Source: Permianibacter sp046297695 (lineage in GTDB: Bacteria > Pseudomonadota > Gammaproteobacteria > Enterobacterales > Permianibacteraceae). From it: 64,000 bases of DNA. Numbering within the stretch: the first letter of the stretch is position 1; every line of letters begins with the position of its first letter. Under the pieces are notes generated by a model. It was given only the letters and a program-made list of their open reading frames with translations, did no database searches and was not told where the DNA came from. Both the position numbers and the translations under genes were made by a program. Below are positions 42,362 to 50,621 of the stretch, one piece after another. The stretch spans positions 62,001-126,000 of the forward strand of contig JBKBHF010000003.1 in assembly GCA_046297695.1 (NCBI GenBank), written 5' to 3'.

Positions 42362-42391
42362 GAGAACAAGTCCTGTGGTCGAACGCGGCAG

Positions 42392-42410
42392 GACCACCGA
42401 TGCGGTGGTC
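42392..42410. other. Hairpin upstream of the dehydrogenase gene
   Basis: Stem GACCACCG / CGGTGGTC with loop ATG, in the 169-base gap between batD and the dehydrogenase start. It could be a weak terminator for batD or a leader structure. Confidence 0.4.
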
Positions 42411-42530
42411 GTCGCTTAAGGGGCAAATCGGCCGGCATTTTAGCAGTCAACACCGGCGTCGGCAGCGCTTGTGCGGTCGGGCCAGCCGGCACAGACCCGC
42501 TGGCGTTTACGGCGATGTCGCGAGCAGGCG

Positions 42531-44249
42531 TCAATGCGCCGGATACAGCGGCGGCAGGGCCGAGGCCTTGTTGCCGGTGCTTGACGCCGGCTGCAGCGGT
42601 CGCAGCCGTGGCAAGACGGCGGCCAGCTCGTCGCCGCGCCAGCGCTGCGGCGGCGGGCCGTACAGCGCCTGCTGCAAGTCGCGCAGCACGTTGGCAACCG
42701 CCGGCTCCTGAATTGCCGCCAGGGTGTCCAACGAATCGGCGCCGGCCCACTGCAACATCCTCTGCCGGGCCGCTTTCGCGTCATGGCGCTGGCAGGCATC
42801 GCGCACCGCCCGCAGCGTGGCTTCACTCGACGTAGCGGTGTTGTGCTGGCTGCCGGCTGCGGTTTCTGCCGTGTTCAGTCGGGTGCCCGCGCGCCGCGCG
42901 CGCCACCACAATCCCAATGTCGTCAGCCAGAGCAGAGCGAACAGCGCGGTCAATGCCGGCCAGTAGCTTGCGTAGCCGGCGGAAATGGTCGCAGCGTTTG
43001 GCGAATGAGCCAATGCCGTTTCGGCAGTAGGGGGTTGCGCCAGTGATTGGTTGGCGCTTATCGCGGGTGTGGTTGGCGCCGTTTGCCTGGGCGCACTCGC
43101 CGGCGCGATCGCGTTGCCGGCGGCAGCGGCCACATCGATCTCCAGTAACGGCAGGCTGGCTCGCTGCGACGTTTGATCGGACAGTCGCCACCATTCCAGT
43201 TGCAGCGCTGGCAACTGCACCCGGCCGGCGCGCAGTGGCACCAGGGCAAATTTCTGCGTGCGGGTCGTGCGCACGCCGCTGGCAATCCATTGCGATTTGT
43301 CCTGCGCCTGATCCGGATAGATTTTCCAGTCGCTGCCAGCGTCCGGTTGCAACGCCGGCAGCTGCGCTGGCAACACGCCGTCCGCTACTACCGTAATGGT
43401 CCAGGTCAGCGGCTCGCCGACCCGATACGGTTCACTGCTGATGGCATCGGCGAGGTCGAGTTGCTGCGCCGGCAGCCAGTTGTCGGCCCGAGCCGGTGCT
43501 TTGACGGTAATGGTTATCGGCTGGGTTTCCAGACTGACCGGCTGCGTTTCGCTGAAACTGCCAAACAGTGACAACTGCCGATCCTGGTTGATGTCGCCTT
43601 GAAACCGGATCGGATCGATCACCAGCTCGCCGGCCTGTTGCGGAAAAATCGCATAGCGGCGCTCGATCACCAGATAGCCGACACCGTTGATCGCGGTTTC
43701 ATATTCGCTGTCGTCGCCGAGTTTCTGCACCAGTGCGGTCGGCAGATTGGGTTCGCTCAGCTGGGCGAATCGCATCGGCACATTGCGCAGCAATTGTACG
43801 GTCAGGATGAGTTGCTGCTGGGCATAGACGCTACGCTGATCGACGCTGGCTTTCAGCAGCACCGGCTGGTTACTGGTCACGGCCTTGCTGTCAGCGGCCA
43901 GCACCGAGACGGTCAGTGGCGCGCTGCGATCTTTGCCAACCTGGATGGCCGGTATCGTGTAATCACCGGTCTGCCGGGCCACCAGGCTGTAGCGCCAGCT
44001 GCGTTCGGCGCTGACTTTGCCATTGACGATCGAACGCGAGTTGATGCTGTTGCGGCGCAACTGCTGAATGCCATCCGGCCAGACGATGTCGGGTTCATCG
44101 GCATCGCTGTCGTCGGTTTTCACTTCCAGCGTAAATGTCTCATTGACCCGGACCGGGTTGCGGTCGAGGCTGACGCTGAGCTCGGCCCATGCCGGCGTCA
44201 TCAGCAGCGCAGCCAGCGCGGCGATTATGTAAAAAAACGGCCTTACCAT
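42531..44249 (-). CDS. batD: BatD-like membrane protein
   Basis: A 572-residue protein with a cleavable signal (residues 1-22, AWA-EL). The large periplasmic part contains several Ig-like beta domains, with the BatD start LSVSLDRNPVRVNETFTLEV and the later RRYAIFPQQAGELVI and KIYPDQAQ motifs. One transmembrane helix occurs near residue 440, followed by a cytoplasmic tail of about 120 residues. Bat (Bacteroides aerotolerance) proteins form a MoxR-dependent complex with vWA proteins, thought to act in envelope or stress maturation. It is the last gene of the minus-strand bat set and overlaps batB by seven bases. Confidence 0.88.
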   Translation of the reverse strand: MVRPFFYIIAALAALLMTPAWAELSVSLDRNPVRVNETFTLEVKTDDSDADEPDIVWPDGIQQLRRNSINSRSIVNGKVSAERSWRYSLVARQTGDYTIPAIQVGKDRSAPLTVSVLAADSKAVTSNQPVLLKASVDQRSVYAQQQLILTVQLLRNVPMRFAQLSEPNLPTALVQKLGDDSEYETAINGVGYLVIERRYAIFPQQAGELVIDPIRFQGDINQDRQLSLFGSFSETQPVSLETQPITITVKAPARADNWLPAQQLDLADAISSEPYRVGEPLTWTITVVADGVLPAQLPALQPDAGSDWKIYPDQAQDKSQWIASGVRTTRTQKFALVPLRAGRVQLPALQLEWWRLSDQTSQRASLPLLEIDVAAAAGNAIAPASAPRQTAPTTPAISANQSLAQPPTAETALAHSPNAATISAGYASYWPALTALFALLWLTTLGLWWRARRAGTRLNTAETAAGSQHNTATSSEATLRAVRDACQRHDAKAARQRMLQWAGADSLDTLAAIQEPAVANVLRDLQQALYGPPPQRWRGDELAAVLPRLRPLQPASSTGNKASALPPLYPAH

Positions 44250-46093
44250 CGTTGTTCCTGATCGGTTTGCTGCGTGTCTTGACCACGACGCAGGTATTCC
44301 AGTTTCATTTTCCGGCGCAACAAACCGCCGGGGTCGTCCGGCAGTTGCTTCAGCGCGGTCGGCAGCGGCGTTTCGTTGGCCGGCTTGGCTTGTTTGTCGT
44401 CCATCGCTGGCGCTTGCTGTTGGCTGCCCGTTTTGGGTGGCTGCGGGTCTTGCGGCGCATCGGTCGGAGATTGCGCCAACGGCTGTTCCGGTTTGTCGTC
44501 CGTTGCCGGCGGCGGTTGTTCCGCACCGTCCTGCTCACCTTGCTGGGCGGTGCGCTGCTGCTGCTTGGTGGCAGCAGCGTCGGAAGCGGAAGATTGCGCG
44601 GTGTTCTGTTCGGTCTCGGTTTGTTGATTCGACGCCGGGGTGCTTTCGCCCGCTTCACCTTGCTGCTGTTGCTGCTGATTTTTCTGCTGCTGGCCGGACT
44701 GGGCGTTTTGCTGCTGCTGGCGATAGTTGGCCACGGCGTCGCGGTTGGCTTTGGCTTCGGCAAAGTCGGGCTGGCGCGCGAGCGCGGCGTCGTAAGCGGC
44801 GAGCGCCTCATCGAGCTTGCCAGCTTTGGCCAAGGCATTGCCGCGATTGTAATGGGCGCTGGCACTGTCACCGGCGAATTGCTGCGCGGCCTCGGCAAAG
44901 TTGCCGGCGCGGTACTGCGCGGTCGCACGCCAGTCGGGGTGTTGAAAGGTAGCAGCGGCGGATTGGCTGTCGCCGTTTGCCAACATCTCAGCGGCTTGCT
45001 GATCCGGCGTTTGCCATAGATCCTGCCACCAACCGGCTTCGCTACGCGGACTGACGGTGACCGAAACGAGGAAAACAACCGGCAACAAACTGCCACGCCG
45101 AAACGCCAGCAGCATCAGCAGCAAGAGTGGCAACACCAGCCAAGGGCCAACATCTTCACGCAAGCGCCGGTCACCGTCGACCTGGCGGTGTTCGCTGGTC
45201 CAGTTGGCGTCAGCAAAAGTCAGCGATTGCCAGTCGCTGTCATCGGCCGTCAGGGTCGCCAGTTTGCCGCCGACCGAATCCACCACGGTTTGCAGCGGTG
45301 CCAAATCCAGGCGCGCCAGGATCACTTTGCCGCTGTTATCGGTCAGCAGGGCTCCGTTGGCCTGGCGAACCGGCGCGCCGTCAGGGCTGCCGACCGCCAG
45401 CACGGCAAGGCGGATGTCGTGCGGCTGCAATACGGCCAGTATCCGCTCGACTTGATCAGGATCGATACCATCGGTGATCCAGATGATTTCACCACTGCGG
45501 TGACCGGCATCATGGAGCAGGCGCAGTGCCCGTTCAAACGCCAACTCCGGTCGGTTGCCACTGACCGGTGGCAAATCGGTACTCAGCACGGGCACCTGAG
45601 CAGCGAGCGTTTTGGCATCGGTCGCCAAGGGTGTCAGCACGTGGGCACTGCCGGCATAAACCATCAGCGCCTGTTCACCATCGCGCGGGGTGTTGAGGGC
45701 ATCCAGCAACTTCAGGCGCGCGCGCGCCAAGCGCGACGGTTTGACATCATCGGCGTTCATCGATGGCGACAAATCCAGCAGATAAACCCGGGCGCTGTCG
45801 CGTTGGTACAGCTGCACCTTCTGCTGCTGAAAACTCGGGCCGGCCAGTGCCAGCACCGCCAGCACCCACGCGCTGGCAATGGCAAGCAACGGTCGCCGTG
45901 TACGTTTGCCATCCTGACCTTGTCGCAACAGCACCCGCAGCAGATGCGCATCAATGATGTCTTGCCAACGGCCGGCGCCGACCGGTTGTCGTGCGAGCCA
46001 CCACAGCAGCACCGGTAACGGCAGCAAGGCCAGCAGCCACAGTGGCCGCAGCCAGACCAGTTCGCCGAGCAGCTGCAACAAGGCGTCGATCAT
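44243..46093 (-). CDS. batB: BatB/BatC-type protein: vWA domain plus TPR and Gln-rich tail
   Basis: A 616-residue inner-membrane protein that combines BatB and BatC features. Two N-terminal helices frame a short cytoplasmic loop. The vWA domain (about residues 85-290) keeps the MIDAS start LDLSPSMNADD. A third helix follows near residue 310, then a TPR region (ASAHYNRGNALAKAGKLDEA, in part). The C-terminal 170 residues are Gln/Ala/Pro/Thr-rich (for example QQQKNQQQQQQ) and probably disordered, ending with a short basic helix. It overlaps batD by seven bases and batA by four. Metal-dependent adhesion by the vWA domain should mediate complex assembly. Confidence 0.9.
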   Translation of the reverse strand: MIDALLQLLGELVWLRPLWLLALLPLPVLLWWLARQPVGAGRWQDIIDAHLLRVLLRQGQDGKRTRRPLLAIASAWVLAVLALAGPSFQQQKVQLYQRDSARVYLLDLSPSMNADDVKPSRLARARLKLLDALNTPRDGEQALMVYAGSAHVLTPLATDAKTLAAQVPVLSTDLPPVSGNRPELAFERALRLLHDAGHRSGEIIWITDGIDPDQVERILAVLQPHDIRLAVLAVGSPDGAPVRQANGALLTDNSGKVILARLDLAPLQTVVDSVGGKLATLTADDSDWQSLTFADANWTSEHRQVDGDRRLREDVGPWLVLPLLLLMLLAFRRGSLLPVVFLVSVTVSPRSEAGWWQDLWQTPDQQAAEMLANGDSQSAAATFQHPDWRATAQYRAGNFAEAAQQFAGDSASAHYNRGNALAKAGKLDEALAAYDAALARQPDFAEAKANRDAVANYRQQQQNAQSGQQQKNQQQQQQGEAGESTPASNQQTETEQNTAQSSASDAAATKQQQRTAQQGEQDGAEQPPPATDDKPEQPLAQSPTDAPQDPQPPKTGSQQQAPAMDDKQAKPANETPLPTALKQLPDDPGGLLRRKMKLEYLRRGQDTQQTDQEQRW

Positions 46094-47106
46094 GTCTGCT
46101 GCTCCGCCCGGTTGACCGGTGCTGCGACGCTACGAGGCCGCAGTGCCAGCAGCCAGCGCCAACCCGCCAGCACGAACGCGATGGCCAGTGGCCAATAGAA
46201 CAATGCCGTTTGCGGTCGCACGGTATCGCTGTCGCTGGCGACCGGCTCCAGCGTGTCGAGCTGACGGTAAATGTCGCTGAGGCTTTGCTGATCGCGGGCG
46301 CGGAAGTAATCGCCACCGGTCGCTTCGGCAATCCGGGTCAACGCCTCCTCATCCAGATCTGCCGATGGATTGACCCGGCGCCGACCAAACGGCCAGTCGT
46401 TCACCAACATTTCATCGGCCCCGACACCGATGGTGTAGACGGTAACGTTTTCCGTTTTTGCGATCTGGGTCGATTGCTCCGGTGTCAGCGTGCCGCTGTT
46501 GTTGGCGCCATCCGTCACCAGGATCATCGCGCGCCGGGTCGCCGGACTGTCATGCAAATGTTTGAGCGCCATGCCCATGCCGTCACCAATGGCGGTGCGC
46601 TGGGCGCCGGCGAGGCCAATCTCGGCTTCTTGCAGCAATTGCTTGATGGTGGTGCGATCAAAACTGAGCGGCGCTTGCAGATAGGCGCGCTCGCCGAACA
46701 GCACCAGGCCGATGCGATCACCGGTGCGACGTTCAATGAATTCACCGACTACCTGTTTGAGCACGTCGAGTCGGGTTGCCGGTGCGCCATTCAAGGTCAG
46801 ATCGGTCGCTTCCATGCTGCCGGAAATGTCGATGGCGAGCATCAGATCGCGGCCGGAACGCGGTTGGCTGATCGCATCGCCGAGCCAGCGCGGTTGCGCC
46901 GCCGCCAAAACCAGCAAACACCAGAGCAGCCACAACAGCGAACGTCGACGCGGATCGCGCGACGGTTGCTCGCGGCTGGCGAGTTGTTGCCAGCGGGAGA
47001 AAAACGGCAGCCACAAGGCGCTGCCTTGCAGTTCCGGTCGGCGCGGCCGGATCAGCAGCGGCAGCGGCAATAGCACCAACAACCAGGGCAGCGCAAACTC
47101 AAACAC
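46090..47106 (-). CDS. batA: BatA-type vWA protein
   Basis: A 338-residue inner-membrane protein. The start is a GTG (FEFALPWLLVLL follows) with GGAGGG seven bases upstream; the ATG 75 codons further up lies inside the preceding gene in another frame and gives no homology. Two N-terminal helices precede a vWA domain (about residues 80-270) with intact MIDAS residues: LAIDISGSM, a Thr around LQAPLSFDRTT, and the Asp in VTDGANNSG. A single C-terminal helix anchors it again. It overlaps the DUF4381 gene by eight bases and batB by four, so stoichiometric translation is likely. Confidence 0.92.
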   Translation of the reverse strand: MFEFALPWLLVLLPLPLLIRPRRPELQGSALWLPFFSRWQQLASREQPSRDPRRRSLLWLLWCLLVLAAAQPRWLGDAISQPRSGRDLMLAIDISGSMEATDLTLNGAPATRLDVLKQVVGEFIERRTGDRIGLVLFGERAYLQAPLSFDRTTIKQLLQEAEIGLAGAQRTAIGDGMGMALKHLHDSPATRRAMILVTDGANNSGTLTPEQSTQIAKTENVTVYTIGVGADEMLVNDWPFGRRRVNPSADLDEEALTRIAEATGGDYFRARDQQSLSDIYRQLDTLEPVASDSDTVRPQTALFYWPLAIAFVLAGWRWLLALRPRSVAAPVNRAEQQT

Positions 47107-47611
47107 GGCGAGCCCTCCACCGCGATGGCTGTTGCTGCAGCAAAGGCCGCCGCTGCGCGCGCAGCCACGCGGCCGCTTGCGCAAAGGGTGGTGCCGATAC
47201 GGCGTTTGCGCCCGAGTCTGCTCGATAGAACTGTTGCAAGGCTGCCGCACTGGCCTCATCAAAGGCGGCATTGCCGGTGCGCAGCAAAAAGGCTTGCCAC
47301 GCAGCACCGCTGAGGCGGGCGCACTCTTCATGTGGATAACAAAGGCGTGCCGTGCGCTTCAAGAGTGCCGACAGGGCGGCGCAGGCCGCACGGTGATCAC
47401 GTTGCTGCTGCCATTGTGACTCGAGTGCGCGCAGCTCCTGCAGGGCTTGCCGCAGCGGTGCCAGCCTGCGCTGGCGCTGCCAGAGCCAGAGGCCGAGCGC
47501 GAACAACGCGGCAATGCCGATGACGATCAGTAACCACCAACCGGGCGCCAGCGGCCACCAGCCAATCGGCGCGGGTTCAATGATGTCGTGTGGCAATTGC
47601 AAACCGGTCAT
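47099..47611 (-). CDS. DUF4381 membrane protein of the bat cluster
   Basis: A 170-residue protein with one helix near residues 25-45 (WWLLIVIGIAALFALGLWLW) and a cytoplasmic helical domain. It shows the DUF4381 features: an N-terminal LHDI-like segment (LPHDIIEPAPIGWWPLAPGW), then LRQALQELRALESQW and ARLCYPHEECARLSGAAWQAFL. Such proteins always occur between DUF58 and batA in MoxR clusters and are presumed scaffolds. It overlaps the DUF58 gene by four bases and batA by eight. Confidence 0.88.
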   Translation of the reverse strand: MTGLQLPHDIIEPAPIGWWPLAPGWWLLIVIGIAALFALGLWLWQRQRRLAPLRQALQELRALESQWQQQRDHRAACAALSALLKRTARLCYPHEECARLSGAAWQAFLLRTGNAAFDEASAAALQQFYRADSGANAVSAPPFAQAAAWLRAQRRPLLQQQPSRWRARRV

Positions 47612-48549
47612 GCCGCGGCCTCAAACTGTTTCAGGCCCTGCGCCAGGCCGTCGCTGACGGAAAGCGGCAGGCAGACGACGCCATGCTGTCGGCAGAACTG
47701 CAGCAGCGCGCTTTCCCTGTCGGCAAAGCGGGCCCGGTATTGCTCGCGCAGCACGGCATCCGCCGTGTTCAGCAGCAAGCGGGCGTGGCCATCGGTGCCG
47801 AGGTAATGTCCGGGCGGCGGCAACTCTGCTTCGAGCTGATCATAAAGCGGATACAGCCGCAGCTCATTGTGTTTGGCCAGCCAGGCCATGGCGGCATACT
47901 GGTTCTCGTCGAGCGACATCAGGTTGACGAAGGCCTGGATCTGAAAGCCGTGCAAGGCCTGGCTGCGCAGCGCTTGCCATTGTTGCTGCAACAGATTTTC
48001 GGTATCGGTGTTGTCGTGCGCGACGCCTTGCAACTGCTGCTGGTGGTTCTTGACCAGGGCGCTCAGCACATGAATGGCCAGCGAACGCCGGTGGGCTGGC
48101 GTGAACTGCAAGGCACCGTGCTCGGCAAAGAGCCGCGCGCCAACCCGATCGCCTCCCGCCAGCGCCCGCCACAACGCCCGGGCAAACAAGCGCCCGGCCA
48201 GTACACTTTTCAGCGCATGCCGGCTGCCAAAAAACATCGGCAACGTTTGATCGAGCAACAACAGCACCGGCCGCTCCCGCTCGGCGCGGAACACTTTCGT
48301 GTGCGGCTTGCCGGTGCGCGCCATCACCCGCCAATCCATATGGCGGATCTCGTCACCCGGTTGGTAACTGCGGGTCTCGTCATAATCCATGCCGCGACCT
48401 TTCAAGCGCGTGCGGTACTGCGTGCCGCCCGGCGCATCGACATAACGCGGCGTGCTGGCATGGCGTGTGCGCAGCTCAAGCTGCAGCAGTTCTGCCAGCG
48501 TCAGGCTGACGCCTTCGAGTGAGTTGTCAATGGCTGATGTGGCGATCAT
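47608..48549 (-). CDS. DUF58 protein of the bat cluster
   Basis: A 313-residue cytoplasmic protein of the vWA-related DUF58 family. It has the diagnostic block GRGMDYDETRSYQPGDEIRH plus MDWRVMARTGKPHTKVF. The vWA-like fold follows with a modified metal site (LLLLDQTLPM). MoxR AAA+ ATPases are thought to act on this protein and the Bat vWA proteins. It overlaps the lipoprotein-type gene by four bases upstream and DUF4381 by four downstream, forming a tightly coupled unit. Confidence 0.92.
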   Translation of the reverse strand: MIATSAIDNSLEGVSLTLAELLQLELRTRHASTPRYVDAPGGTQYRTRLKGRGMDYDETRSYQPGDEIRHMDWRVMARTGKPHTKVFRAERERPVLLLLDQTLPMFFGSRHALKSVLAGRLFARALWRALAGGDRVGARLFAEHGALQFTPAHRRSLAIHVLSALVKNHQQQLQGVAHDNTDTENLLQQQWQALRSQALHGFQIQAFVNLMSLDENQYAAMAWLAKHNELRLYPLYDQLEAELPPPGHYLGTDGHARLLLNTADAVLREQYRARFADRESALLQFCRQHGVVCLPLSVSDGLAQGLKQFEAAA

Positions 48550-49001
48550 GGTGCTACAGGGTCAGCCGCCGCATCGGTCACACGGCAAGCCATGTTGGTC
48601 GGCGAGCTGGCGATGGTGGCGTCGTCGATATCACAGCGCAGCGAGATGCCGGTATCCGGTAGCATCAGGGTTGAATTGAACCAGCCCGGCCGCCAGCCCC
48701 GCGGCGATTCGATACACAGCGCCCAGTTATTGATGGTGGAGCCTGCCATCGCGACCCAGTGCTGTTCGCGTTGTTCGGCGAACCGAAAGCGACCATTGGC
48801 ATCGGTGCGTGCCGTCAGCGCGGAGGGGCCGCACTGCTCCGGATCATCCAGCGCAAGATGCAGGTGAACATTTACCTCGGCCAAGGGTTTATCCGCAACG
48901 AACAGCTGACCGTCGATCACCGGCGCGCGAATTTTCTGGTGCGGGTAGGGGATGCAGGCGGTGAGCAGACTGATCACTGCGAGCGGGAGAACCGAACCCA
49001 A
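48546..49001 (-). CDS. Lipoprotein with a carboxypeptidase-regulatory-like fold, coupled to the bat genes
   Basis: The supported part begins at a TTG (GSVLPLAVISLL follows) and gives 151 residues with lipobox LLTAC; the much longer frame reaching 49436 only translates extragenic palindromes. The mature part has a beta-sandwich pattern: VIDGQLFVADKPLAEVNVHL, then a TDANGRFRF turn, which is typical of transthyretin-like carboxypeptidase regulatory domains. Four Cys are spread through the domain. It ends four bases inside the DUF58 gene, so it belongs to the bat transcript. Its start is uncertain because the ribosome site is weak. A role in presenting the Bat complex to the envelope is only a guess. 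Confidence 0.68.
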   Translation of the reverse strand: MGSVLPLAVISLLTACIPYPHQKIRAPVIDGQLFVADKPLAEVNVHLHLALDDPEQCGPSALTARTDANGRFRFAEQREQHWVAMAGSTINNWALCIESPRGWRPGWFNSTLMLPDTGISLRCDIDDATIASSPTNMACRVTDAAADPVAP

Positions 49002-49029
49002 CTTTTGTGTGAGACTCGTTCCGCCCGTT

Positions 49030-49430
49030 CGACGAGCCGAGCAGCGCAATGGAGTCTGGGTTAACAGCCCGTAACGTAGTGTAGGGGCAAGGCAGGATGC
49101 CGACGCCTTTTCAGACTGCACAGGGATGTGCTGTCTGAAAAGCCCCAGACGGAATGAGCAGCACAGGGAACCGCGCGTAGCGCGGCTCGGAGCCGGGCAT
49201 GTTTCTTTGGTTCCTTTCTTTGCGGCAAAGAAAGGAACCCGCCCGCCGGGGCGGGACCCGGCAAAGGTCGGAGTCGAATCAGACTTCGCGCGCGCAAACA
49301 GCCCCCTCTCTCCCGCCCCCTCTCCCACAAGGGGCGAGGGGAGAAAAGCGAAATCGTTAGCAAGCTCGCTCCTGCAACGGAGCGAATTGCCATCGCGGCT
49401 AAAGCCGCTCCCACAAATGCCCACGTGCGT
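49030..49430. repeat. Mosaic of extragenic palindromes between moxR and the bat lipoprotein gene
   Basis: About 400 bases without a supportable gene. Hairpins found: 49108-49143 (CTTTTCAGAC / GTCTGAAAAG with an inner GCACA/TGTGC), 49209-49239 (arms GGTTCCTTTCTTTG / CAAAGAAAGGAACC, loop CGG), a GC-rich CCCGCC/GGCGGG element near 49240-49260, a C-rich/G-rich pair at about 49303-49343, and GCGGCTAAAGCCGC near 49395. These sequence types are common REP-like repeats of pseudomonads and xanthomonads. They separate moxR from the rest of the cluster. Confidence 0.75.
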
Positions 49431-49432
49431 CA

Positions 49433-50392
49433 TCACGGCGCCGCTACCAAGGTCATCAATCGCGCCACCACATGCTCGGCATCAATGCTCTCCGCTTCCG
49501 CTTCATACGAAAGCAACAAGCGGTGCCGCAGCACATCGGCCAGCACGTGCTGAACATCATCCGGGCTGACAAAATCGCGACCGGACAGCCAGGCCTGCGC
49601 ACGCGCGCAGCGATCGAGCGCGATGGTCGCGCGCGGGCTGGCGCCGTAGGCGATCCAGCGCGACAGATCGGCGCTGTAGCGCGCACTCGAACGGGTGGCG
49701 AGCACCAGCTCGACGATGTAGCGCTCGACTTCCGGCGCCATGTACAGCGCCAGCACGTCATCGCGAGCAGCGAAAATATCGTGCTGGCTCATTTGCTCAA
49801 TGGCTGCGGGTGCTTGTTGCTGCGCTTCGCCGCGTGCCAAGCGCAGAATCGCCAGTTCGCTGTCGGCATCCGGATAAGAAACTTTGACGTGCAGCAGGAA
49901 GCGGTCGAGTTGGGCTTCCGGCAAGGGATAAGTGCCTTCCTGTTCAATCGGGTTCTGCGTCGCCATCACCAGAAAGAGCCGCGGCAGGGCATAGGTTTCG
50001 CCGCCGACAGTGATTTGCCGTTCGGCCATCGCTTCGAGCAGCGCCGATTGCACCTTGGCCGGGGCGCGGTTGATTTCGTCGGCAAGCAATAAATGGTGAA
50101 AGAGCGGACCGCGCTGAAAGACGAAGCTGCCATCCTGCGGCCGGTAGATTTCGGTGCCGGTCAGATCGGCTGGCAGCAGGTCCGGGGTGAACTGTACCCG
50201 GTGGAAGTCGGCTTCGATGGCCTCGGCCAAGGCTTTCACGGCCCGGGTCTTGGCGAGGCCGGGCGCCCCCTCGACCAGCAGGTGGCCGTCGGCAAGCAGG
50301 GCGATGAGCAGCTTGCGGTTCAGGTCGGGCTGGCCGATGACCTGCCGGTTCAGATGGGCTTCGAGGGCGGAAAAGCGGTCGCGTAGGCTCAT
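49433..50392 (-). CDS. MoxR family AAA+ ATPase (bat cluster)
   Basis: A 319-residue AAA+ ATPase. It has Walker A GAPGLAKT, the block FTPDLLPADLTGTEIY, Walker B LLADEINRAP, sensor 1 ATQNPIEQEGTYPLPEAQLD and a C-terminal lid with SPRATIAL. MoxR proteins act as chaperone-like ATPases for vWA and DUF58 partners. It is the first gene of the minus-strand bat set but lies 431 bases from the next gene, separated by extragenic repeats. It diverges from fadI. Confidence 0.94.
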   Translation of the reverse strand: MSLRDRFSALEAHLNRQVIGQPDLNRKLLIALLADGHLLVEGAPGLAKTRAVKALAEAIEADFHRVQFTPDLLPADLTGTEIYRPQDGSFVFQRGPLFHHLLLADEINRAPAKVQSALLEAMAERQITVGGETYALPRLFLVMATQNPIEQEGTYPLPEAQLDRFLLHVKVSYPDADSELAILRLARGEAQQQAPAAIEQMSQHDIFAARDDVLALYMAPEVERYIVELVLATRSSARYSADLSRWIAYGASPRATIALDRCARAQAWLSGRDFVSPDDVQHVLADVLRHRLLLSYEAEAESIDAEHVVARLMTLVAAP

Positions 50393-50511
50393 GGGTCAGC
50401 TATCTTGTTGTTTGACTTGAGGGTTTTGATAACCCGAAGTGTAAACGGGCTGCTTCGACCCGTCGCCGTAACTAAATATCCTTTACAACTTAGCGCTCAT
50501 TTCATGCTGCC

Positions 50512-50529
50512 TTCAAACGAGCGTTTGAA
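50512..50529 (+). promoter_or_regulatory. PsrA-type operator of fadIJ
   Basis: TTCAAACG-AG-CGTTTGAA is a perfect palindrome with 8-base arms and contains the CAAAC-N4-GTTTG core of the PsrA box of Pseudomonas. PsrA is a TetR-type repressor released by long-chain acyl-CoA that controls beta-oxidation genes. The site covers the -35 element of the predicted fadI promoter, which fits repression. No psrA gene is in the window. Confidence 0.85.
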
Positions 50530-50552
50530 ATGCCCGGCCGGATCGCTACAAT
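50525..50552 (+). promoter_or_regulatory. Sigma-70 promoter of fadI
   Basis: TTGAAA (50525-50530) and TACAAT (50547-50552) with a 16-base spacer lie 70 bases before the fadI start. Each hexamer matches consensus at five of six positions. The -35 lies inside the PsrA-type palindrome. Confidence 0.75.
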
Positions 50553-50621
50553 CCTCCGACCAGTCGACCCGCCACGGCGGGCTGCCAACCATAACAACGA
50601 ACCCGCTTCAGGAGCTTTGAA

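Noticed and set aside
49001..49436. N-terminal 145 codons of the long frame upstream of the bat lipoprotein
   Set aside because: They translate palindromic extragenic repeats and give the familiar nonsense sequence of such elements; the lipoprotein signal begins only at about 49001.
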